Part shown: piece by piece, positions 43,822-51,700 of the stretch | How positions within the stretch are numbered: the first letter of the stretch is position 1 | How the letters are laid out: each line of letters starts with the position of its first letter | Assembly: GCA_029260595.1 (NCBI GenBank) | Contig: JAJDCY010000021.1 | Coordinates: 62,001 to 126,000 of the forward strand | Direction of reading: 5' to 3' | DNA: 64,000 bases | From: Phycisphaeraceae bacterium | Lineage (GTDB): Bacteria; Planctomycetota; Phycisphaerae; Phycisphaerales; Phycisphaeraceae | Made by a program: the position numbers and the translations under genes | The notes under the pieces: model-generated | Database searches by the model: none | What the model saw: only the letters and a program-made list of their open reading frames with translations | What the model was told of the DNA's origin: nothing

Positions 43822-46776
43822 TCAGTGCCCCGTCGGCTCAACCACCCCCGCCGGCAACACATGCACCTGCGGAAGGAAGTCCTGCTCCACCACCGGCGAG
43901 CTGTACTCGTAAGGCCCGCGGTGCACCGTCGGGATCTCATCAAAGTTCGTATGCACCGGCGGCGACTCGGTCGCCCACTCCAGCGAGTTCGCATCCCACG
44001 GATTCGTCCCCGGGTCGTACCCGAATCGATCACCCGTCTTCCCGAACAACACCTGCCCCAGGCCCGGCAGCGCGAGCACACCCATGATCGCCCACCGCCA
44101 CTCGTGCAACTGGGGCGCCCCGATCCACAGGTACGCATCGGGCTTAAACAATAGCGGCGCCATAAACGCCGGGAGCGTCACCACCCACAACACACGCCCC
44201 AGCAACGCCGGCATGCGCAGCAACCCGCCGACCGCCCACACCACAAACACCGCCGCGACCGCCCCGATCACATACGTCACACTCAGGCCGGCCGACACGA
44301 ACACGTCGTACCACACCTTCATCAGCTCCGGGTTTTGCCAGAACCACAGGCTCTCCGCCAGGATCTCCTTGGCCGCGATCATCCCAGCGATCTCGTCGCC
44401 TCGCCCCGACACATTGAAGTTGAACACATACCCCACCGCGCCCAGCACCGGCAGCCCACACACAACGGTTGCGACCCGCCCCCCGCGCGGCAGTTGCACC
44501 AAAAACATCACCAGCACCACCGCCGTCACCACCGCCAACAACCCGTACCCCAGCCACTCCTGCCCGCTGCTAAACACCATGTCGCCGGCGTCGTTCTGCC
44601 CGTGATGCCCCCACGCCTGGTACGCCAGCCGACTCAGCGCCCCGCCCTCACCGGCAAACCCACCGTAGTAGGCCAGGCCCATCACCATCGGCAGCCCGAG
44701 CATCACCGCGAACCCCGCGATCACCGCGCGACCGACCCGTCGCGGCAGACTCGCGAACACATTGAAGAAAAACGGTAGCTGCGCCGCGCCCAGCATCATC
44801 GCCGAGATCGTCATGAACACATTCAGCGGCTGCAGGTGCTGCATCGCCGGGAATTCCATGATCGCCGCGTACCGGCGCGGGTGCCCGCCCAGGCCCAGGA
44901 TGTGCATCAGGAAAAACGTCCCGTTAAACGCCAGGATCGTCAGCACAAAGTGGATCACGCCCCACCGCTGATTCAACTGCCGCCCGAACATCTTCGGGAA
45001 CCAGTGGTACACCCCCCCGAAGATCGCGAAGATCGACCCCCCGAACAGCACATAGTGGATATGCGCCACGATGAAGTACGTGTCATGAATATGGATGTCC
45101 ACCGGCGCCGCCGCCATGAAGATCCCGCTGAGTCCGCCGATCACGAACATGCTCACAAACCCCAGCGCGTTGAGCATCGCCGGGGTGAAACGGATGTCCC
45201 CACCCCACAACGTCCCCAGCCAGTTAAACGTCTTGATCGCCGACGGTACGGCGATCATGATCGTCGACGCCATGAACGTCGTGCCCAGCAGCGGGTTCAT
45301 CCCCGACTGGAACATGTGGTGCCCCCACACGATGAACCCCAGCCCCGTGATCGCGCCCATCGCGTAGACCATCGGCTTGTAACCGAAGATCGGCTTGCGC
45401 GCGCACGTCGCGAGGATGTCGCTGGTCACCCCCATCCCCGGCAGGATCATGATGTACACCGCCGGGTGCGAGTAGAACCAGAACAGGTGCTGAAACATCA
45501 GCGGCTGCCCGCCCCCGTCGGGCAGGAAGAACATCGTCCCCAGCGTCCGGTCCAGCAGCAGCAGCACCATCACCGCCGTCAGTACCGGTGTCGCGAAGAT
45601 CATCAGCACCGACGTGATCAGGATCGACCACACCGTCAGCGGCATGCGGAACAGGTCCATCCCCGGCGCCCGCATGTTCACGGTCGTCGTGATGTAGTTC
45701 AGCGCCCCGACCACCGAGCTGAACCCCACCAGCCCGACCGATGCGATCCACAGCGTCGTGCCCAGTTGCGATGAGTACGTCGCCTCGGAAAGCGGCGGGT
45801 ACATCGTCCACCCGCCCCCCGCCGCACCGCCCGGCGTCCAGAAACTCACGAGCATCAACACCCCCGCCGGCGCCGCCAGCCAGAACGAAAGCATATTCAG
45901 CTTCGGGAACGCCATGTCCCGCGCCCCGATCATCAGCGGCACGAGAAAATTCCCAAACGCCCCAACCAGCATCGGGATGATCACAAAGAAGATCATGATC
46001 GACGCGTGCATCGTGAACAGTTGCAGGTACGCGTCCGTCGTCAACGCCTGCTTGTAATAGTTCACCTGCTCCGCCGTCGCCGTCACCGGCCCCGCCTCGG
46101 TCTCCAGTTGGACCGGTGTCCGCGCCGCCGACACGCTCAACAAGATCGGCCCACCCTCAATCTCGATCACCGGCTTCCCCCCGTCGCCCGACGCGTAAGC
46201 GCGCTCAACTCCCAGCAGCGTCACGGCCTCATCTTCACCGTCACCCGACCCCGGGACCGTCACCACACAACCCACCACCGCCTGCGCCTGCTGTTTCGAA
46301 TAGTCATACCCACCCACCACCGACGACGCCGAAACGAATCCGTCCAACGCCGCCTCAAGCGTCCGCGCCGAACCACCCCCGCTGCGCACCCGCGTCCCCG
46401 CGGGGACCGTCACCGCCAACCCCTGCGGGAAGCCCACCAGCCGCGCCGCCGATTCCGCCGCCGCCGTCCCGCCCTCGCCCTTCAACTCGCCCTTGAGCTC
46501 AACCTTCTCGCCAACCTTCCAGATCGCCACGTTCGCTTCCGGCGCCTGGCTGGTCATCTTCCCCGGGAGCAGCTGCGAATACGGAACGTTCTGGTTCGGC
46601 CACGCGATCTGATACCGCACCGCCAGCGCCAGCAACCCGCCAAGCAACACGAACAGCAGCGACGCGAACATGAACTGCACACCGATCACTTTGTGATCAG
46701 TCGAGAAGACATACTTCGTCAAGAAGCTCGTTGGCCCGTGATGCCCGCCGCCGTGCCCGCTGTCGTGTGTGCTCAT
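43822..46776 (-). CDS. coxA: Cytochrome c oxidase subunit I, A2 type, with two large insertions
   Basis: A 984-residue proton-pumping oxidase core, against about 530-600 in usual forms. The low-spin heme His is in TMHASIMIFF (residue 257). CuB ligands are His437 in YSHPAVYIMIL and His486-His487 in WGHHMFQSG, and the cross-linked Tyr is Tyr441. HIHYVLFGG (572-580) carries the two His that bind hemes a and a3. Ala replaces the Glu of the HPEVY motif and a Tyr-Ser pair stands before it, which is the A2 subfamily pattern. Residues 62-248 form an inserted periplasmic domain between helices 1 and 2. Residues 681-925 add about six hydrophobic stretches before the normal ending NPWDANSLEWATESPP. It follows coxB. 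Confidence 0.93.
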   Translation of the reverse strand: MSTHDSGHGGGHHGPTSFLTKYVFSTDHKVIGVQFMFASLLFVLLGGLLALAVRYQIAWPNQNVPYSQLLPGKMTSQAPEANVAIWKVGEKVELKGELKGEGGTAAAESAARLVGFPQGLAVTVPAGTRVRSGGGSARTLEAALDGFVSASSVVGGYDYSKQQAQAVVGCVVTVPGSGDGEDEAVTLLGVERAYASGDGGKPVIEIEGGPILLSVSAARTPVQLETEAGPVTATAEQVNYYKQALTTDAYLQLFTMHASIMIFFVIIPMLVGAFGNFLVPLMIGARDMAFPKLNMLSFWLAAPAGVLMLVSFWTPGGAAGGGWTMYPPLSEATYSSQLGTTLWIASVGLVGFSSVVGALNYITTTVNMRAPGMDLFRMPLTVWSILITSVLMIFATPVLTAVMVLLLLDRTLGTMFFLPDGGGQPLMFQHLFWFYSHPAVYIMILPGMGVTSDILATCARKPIFGYKPMVYAMGAITGLGFIVWGHHMFQSGMNPLLGTTFMASTIMIAVPSAIKTFNWLGTLWGGDIRFTPAMLNALGFVSMFVIGGLSGIFMAAAPVDIHIHDTYFIVAHIHYVLFGGSIFAIFGGVYHWFPKMFGRQLNQRWGVIHFVLTILAFNGTFFLMHILGLGGHPRRYAAIMEFPAMQHLQPLNVFMTISAMMLGAAQLPFFFNVFASLPRRVGRAVIAGFAVMLGLPMVMGLAYYGGFAGEGGALSRLAYQAWGHHGQNDAGDMVFSSGQEWLGYGLLAVVTAVVLVMFLVQLPRGGRVATVVCGLPVLGAVGYVFNFNVSGRGDEIAGMIAAKEILAESLWFWQNPELMKVWYDVFVSAGLSVTYVIGAVAAVFVVWAVGGLLRMPALLGRVLWVVTLPAFMAPLLFKPDAYLWIGAPQLHEWRWAIMGVLALPGLGQVLFGKTGDRFGYDPGTNPWDANSLEWATESPPVHTNFDEIPTVHRGPYEYSSPVVEQDFLPQVHVLPAGVVEPTGH

Positions 46777-46843
46777 GTATCGTTACCCCGACCCAGTCCT
46801 ATCAAACCCTGAACGCGCCGCCACCCCCTCCCCACAACACCGA

Positions 46844-47782
46844 CTAGTACTCTTCTTCCTCGTCGTCACCCAGGTCCAGGTACGACGCCTCATCCTCAAG
46901 AAACGCCTCGTATTCCCCGCGCGACACCACAAACAACTGACCGCGCATCTTGTAGTGGCCCTGCCCGCAAAGCTCCGCACAAACGATCTCAAACGGCAGC
47001 GGCGCCCCGCCCGGCTCGGTCCCCATCACGTCCGCACTGGTTTTCGCCGCCTCGATCCACACATGCCCGGTCAATCCCGGCACCGCATCCTGCTTCACCC
47101 GGAAGTTTGGCAGAAAGAAACTATGCAGCACATCCACGCTGTACAGATCGATATCCACCCGCGTATTCACAGGGATGTACATCTTCGGCGAGATGATGTC
47201 GTCGCGCGCCCCATCCTCCGACCGGTCCAACCCGATCATGTGCTCGAACTCGCTGCTCTTGGGGTTCACCCGGTCCGCGTGCAGCTTACCCAGCACACCG
47301 TCCGCACCCGCGTAATGGAAAAACCACTGGAACTGCCGCGCCACCACACTCACCCGGATCACCTCATCGCCCGACTCGATCGCCGGGCGATACTTGATCC
47401 GCGACCACGTCGTCTGGCTCGCCGCCGCCGTCAACGCCAAGATCACCGTCGGGATCAGCGTCCACGCCGCCTCCAGCCGCGCGTTCCCGTGAATAAACTT
47501 CGCCCGCCGCCCAGGCCGATGACGGTACTTGATCAGGAAGTACACCAACGCCCCGAACACCGCGACACACACCGCACTCGTCAGCCACAGGATGAAATAA
47601 AACAGCGTGTCGATCGGCTCCGCCGCCGGAAACACATTCTCCGGCAGCCACCACGAGCGGCGACCGATCGTCCCGCCCTCATCACCCTGCGCCCACGCCG
47701 CCGACCCGGCCGCGCAAAACACCACCGCCACGCCCGCCAACATCTTGCTGATCAACCGCAAAGCGCGCTCCTTGGTGAACAC
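46844..47782 (-). CDS. coxB: Cytochrome c oxidase subunit II
   Basis: A subunit with two transmembrane helices and a periplasmic cupredoxin domain that takes electrons at CuA. SVDVLHSFFLPNFR gives the first CuA His, and EIVCAELCGQGHYKM gives both Cys, the Glu, the second His and the Met. A signal peptide ends near SAAWAQ. There is no C-terminal cytochrome c domain of the caa3 kind, so a separate donor is needed. The tail is acidic and ends in Glu residues and Tyr. The start is uncertain: GTG 47782 gives a basic signal peptide (312 residues), ATG 47743 is shorter, and a TTG near 47839 is longer. The gene lies 61 bases or more from the cupredoxin gene upstream. Confidence 0.92.
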   Translation of the reverse strand: MFTKERALRLISKMLAGVAVVFCAAGSAAWAQGDEGGTIGRRSWWLPENVFPAAEPIDTLFYFILWLTSAVCVAVFGALVYFLIKYRHRPGRRAKFIHGNARLEAAWTLIPTVILALTAAASQTTWSRIKYRPAIESGDEVIRVSVVARQFQWFFHYAGADGVLGKLHADRVNPKSSEFEHMIGLDRSEDGARDDIISPKMYIPVNTRVDIDLYSVDVLHSFFLPNFRVKQDAVPGLTGHVWIEAAKTSADVMGTEPGGAPLPFEIVCAELCGQGHYKMRGQLFVVSRGEYEAFLEDEASYLDLGDDEEEEY

Positions 47783-47842
47783 CAGCCACGCCGCCGCAAC
47801 GCCATACCCCGAGCCCTCGCGCACCGAGGCCCCGCACAACGA

Positions 47843-48628
47843 TTACTTCTTCGCGGGCGGTGCGTACGTAAACACCACCTCGGCCTCACCCCCGCCGGCC
47901 ACCGACACCTTCGCGTGTTCCTGGTCCGGCTTGAACTTATTGAACTCGTGCCACACATGCACCTCGTACTCGCCATCCGGCAACCCGCGGATCTCAAACG
48001 TCCCGTCCCCCTGCGTCACCGCGAAGTACGGGTGATCCACCACGTGTACAAACGCGCTCATCCAGGGGTGCACGTCACACTTGAGCGGCACACCCTGTTC
48101 GCCCTGGGAAAACTTCTTCGAGATCTCCATCCCCTTCACCGGCATCCCCTCATTAAATCCCCCGTTTTCGCGAGGCTGACAGTTCACATTGTGCAGCGTG
48201 TTGTCGCTGTTGAGGATCTTCAACTCCTGCCCGGCCCGCACCCCACTCACATGAGGCACATACATGCAACCGACCTGATCGATCACGGCCGCCTCACCGA
48301 TCGGAACATCCTTGCCGAGCGCGCCGCCCCCGGCGTCACTGACCCAGACAAAAACATTCTGCAGCGTGTCGCCGTCCCCAAACACAAACCGCTCATTCCG
48401 CGGCGGGTCATCCGGGTGCGCCTTGTCGCAGAACGCATCCGCGCCCATCCGGATCGGCTTGCGCTTCGCCTGCTTCCCGTCAAATTTCACAATCCCCTTG
48501 ATAACCCCCCCGGCCGCATCCACACCCCCGATGTTCAGCTCCGCCGCCACCGACGTCGCCGCGCCCACCGGCCCCAACCAAACCACCGCCGCCAGCAACC
48601 CCATCTTGATTGTCGTTGTGCTTCTCAT
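47843..48628 (-). CDS. Secreted cupredoxin-domain protein
   Basis: A 261-residue exported protein with a signal peptide ending near residue 29. An N-terminal domain with FCDKAH is followed by a cupredoxin domain whose copper ligands can be placed as His146 (NTLHNVNC), Cys184, His187 and Met190 in PLKCDVHPWMSA, the type 1 blue copper order His-Cys-His-Met. A carboxypeptidase-regulatory-like beta domain (FEIRGLPDGEYEV) ends the protein. The C-terminal domain of the next gene upstream has the same layout, with matching NSDNTLHNVNCQP and KCDVHPWM. I infer an electron carrier or copper donor for the oxidase. Confidence 0.85.
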   Translation of the reverse strand: MRSTTTIKMGLLAAVVWLGPVGAATSVAAELNIGGVDAAGGVIKGIVKFDGKQAKRKPIRMGADAFCDKAHPDDPPRNERFVFGDGDTLQNVFVWVSDAGGGALGKDVPIGEAAVIDQVGCMYVPHVSGVRAGQELKILNSDNTLHNVNCQPRENGGFNEGMPVKGMEISKKFSQGEQGVPLKCDVHPWMSAFVHVVDHPYFAVTQGDGTFEIRGLPDGEYEVHVWHEFNKFKPDQEHAKVSVAGGGEAEVVFTYAPPAKK

Positions 48629-48761
48629 CGTTCAATCCTTCGTTTTTCGTTGACCCGCATCCGTTCGTGTTGACGCCGCCCCTGTTCGCTATCTCGCCGG
48701 GCAACCGACCACTCACCCGACATTGCAAATCGCAATCGCTCGCACCCGCCCTCGCTGCACC

Positions 48762-51700
48762 CTACCCCCCGATCGTCACATCCGTTCGCCGCGACGCATC
48801 CGCCTCCACCGTTATCTCAAACTCGACCGGCTCGATCCGATCACTCTCATGCACCGCTTCGAGCGTGTATGTCCCCGCCGGCAGCCCCTTGATCTCGAAC
48901 CGCCCCTGCGCATCGCTCACAAAAAAGTACGGGTGACTCACCACGTGTACATACGCCTTCATCCACGGGTGCACATCACACTTAAACGGCACGCCCCTCT
49001 CCGCCTTGGTGAACCGCTTCGACGCCTCCATCCCCTTCACCGGCATGCCCTCGTTAAAACCACTGTTTTCTTTCGGCTGACAGTTCACATTGTGCAGCGT
49101 GTTGTCGCTGTTCAAAATCTTCAACTCCTGCCCCACCTGCACCCCCAGCACGTGAGGCACATACAAACACCCCGCCTGATCCAGCACAGCCGCCTGCCCC
49201 GGCGGGTCGTACACCTGTGCCGTCACCAACCCGCCCTTCACATGCACAAACACATTCTGCACGGACATATCATCATTCACCACCAGCGAATCGCTCAGCA
49301 CCCGCTCCCCACGGTGCGCTTTGTCGCAGAACGCGTCCGACCCCATCCGCACCGGCTTCCGCCGCGGCGCCTTATCCCCCCCGAACCGCACCACACCAAC
49401 CACCCGCCCCATCCCTCCCCCGTCGTACGCAGCCGTCGCCTCCTCATGGAAACCCTCAATCACCGCTGCAACCACAACCGGTGCTTCAACCGCCGCCTGC
49501 TCACCCCCACCCGACTCACTACCTGCTTGTTTTGTGCCCTCGGTGCCCGACCCGGTGTTCGATCCACTTTCCGGTCCAGCGTCCGCCGACTCGCCACCAC
49601 CTTCAACCACCGCCTCAACCACAGGCCGCTCAAGCGGCGCCAACTCCACCGCCTCCGGCTCAACCCCGTACAGCCGCTCCGCACTCGGCGTCACGTTCCA
49701 CCGCCCCGCCGAATACAGATAACCCATCAAGAACTCGCGCTGCTGCTCGCCCGAATACCCGTACTTCGTCTCCATCGGCCCCTTGACCTGCACCGGGTAC
49801 TTCGAAAACGCCGAGTGCCCGCCCGCAAACCACTGCGGCATCTTCGTCCCAGGCTGTATCGTGTTCGGCTCCTGCATCCACGCATCAACCCAATCCCACC
49901 GCAACCGAAACGCCGTGTGCGACAAGTTCGGCGCCGTGTACACCGGCCCAACCGGCGCGGCCTCGCCACCACCCTCATCACCCCCGTAATCATCACCCCC
50001 GTAGTCATCCCCACCGTAGTCGTCTTCCTCGTCCCCGTACTCGTCCTCGTACCCATCCCCGTCGTCCTCGAACGCTGCGACCGCACCCGCATCCGGGTTG
50101 TCCAGCTTCCATAGCTCCAGCAGTTTGTCTTCCTCACCCAACGCGTGGCACTGATAGCACCGCAACTCCCGGAACAACGCCTCCCCGCGCACAAACGCCT
50201 CCGTCCCCACCTCCGCCGCCGGCGCCTGCGTATACGGATACGCCACGTCGTTGAGCCCCTCAAGGAACCGAACATCCCCAACCACCCTCTCCCACAGCAC
50301 CCGCCGCTCGGTCAGCGACGTCGTCTGCTCATCAAAGTCACGCGCCCGCGCCAGGTCCGCCATCAACGCGAACGCCTTCAGGTGTGCCACCTCGCGTGCC
50401 ACACCCGACCGCGTAAACCAATCCTTATCACCCGGGTTCATCCCCCGGTACGCCTCAACCTTGTCCAGCCACGGCGTCAGCCGCTGCGACAGCCCCTGGC
50501 TCCAACCCGCGAAGTAACCCGACAACCCGCCCGCATGCGCATCGGTCATCGGGAAGCTCGGCATCCGCACATCCAACCAGGGCCGCAACTCCCGCACATC
50601 CAGCAGAAAATCAAATAACCAGTCCGGCTGCGTCTTCGACCCCTGCCCGAACAACGAAGGCGGCGCATTATTCAGATTCTCGTAGTTGATCCCACCGTCC
50701 GGGTACCGCACCGCGAACGATTCCCACACCCGCGGCTCGTTCCCCTCGATGTTGTGACAACCGTAACAGTTGTACAGCGCCGCCAACTGCCGCCCGCGGA
50801 TCACACGCATCTTCGCATCGTCCGCCGTCGCCCGGCGCATCTGCTCCGACACCAGCGGCCGGCGGATACTCGTCACATACGTCGTGATCGCCCGCACCTG
50901 CCGGTCATTCAAAAAGAACTTCGGCATCTTCAGCTTGTCATAAGCCCGCCCCACCGCGTCCCGCTCAACGTCAAACCCGCCGCCCTCACCCACCGACCCA
51001 TCCAATGCCGCCCGCCCACGGTCGTACACCCGCGGGTTGTGCAGCTTGTGATAAAGCCAAGGCCGCCGCTCCAGATCCATCACTTCCCACTTGACGTCGC
51101 GCTGCCCGATCTTCGCGCTCGCGTGCGTCACCTGCGGCGCGCCCGCCTCCAATCCCTCGTGCGCAACCTTCCACACCGGTGATGGCTGTTCGCGCTCACG
51201 ATCAAACATGTGATCGAAGTACCCAAAGTCCAACTTGTGAGGATCCTTCAACCCCCACTCGTTCAGGTCCGTACACGCCGATGCCGCCTGCTCAAATTCA
51301 TTGATCTGGTGACAGCCGTTGCACCCATAGTGCGCGACCATCTTCTTCCCGAGGAACGACAACATCTGCTCGTCTGACATCGCCGCGACGCCGTCGCGCG
51401 CATCCGCCAGCGTCCCGCCCGCCGACTCAATCTGCGCCACCAGCTCCGCCAGCATCGCCTTCGACGCCCCATCCAACGCAGGCCGCCCGGCCTCATCAAA
51501 TCCGAATGCATCGGCCTCGTAACCAGGCCGCTCCAGCGTCAACAGATACGCCGTCAGATCGTTCGCCTCGGTCTCGCTCAACCGGAAACTCGGCATGATC
51601 GTGTAGCCCGAGTAATGACTCGGGTTGATCAGCCAGTCGTACAGCCAACGCCTCGCCTCGCCCTCGGTCCGCCCGGCCTTGAGCTTCGTCCCCACGCCCG

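Noticed and set aside
49965-50069. Asp-Tyr-Gly-Gly-Asp repeats considered as RTX calcium-binding repeats
   Set aside because: The spacing is five residues and lacks the GGxGxDxxx nonapeptide, so an RTX domain is not supported.
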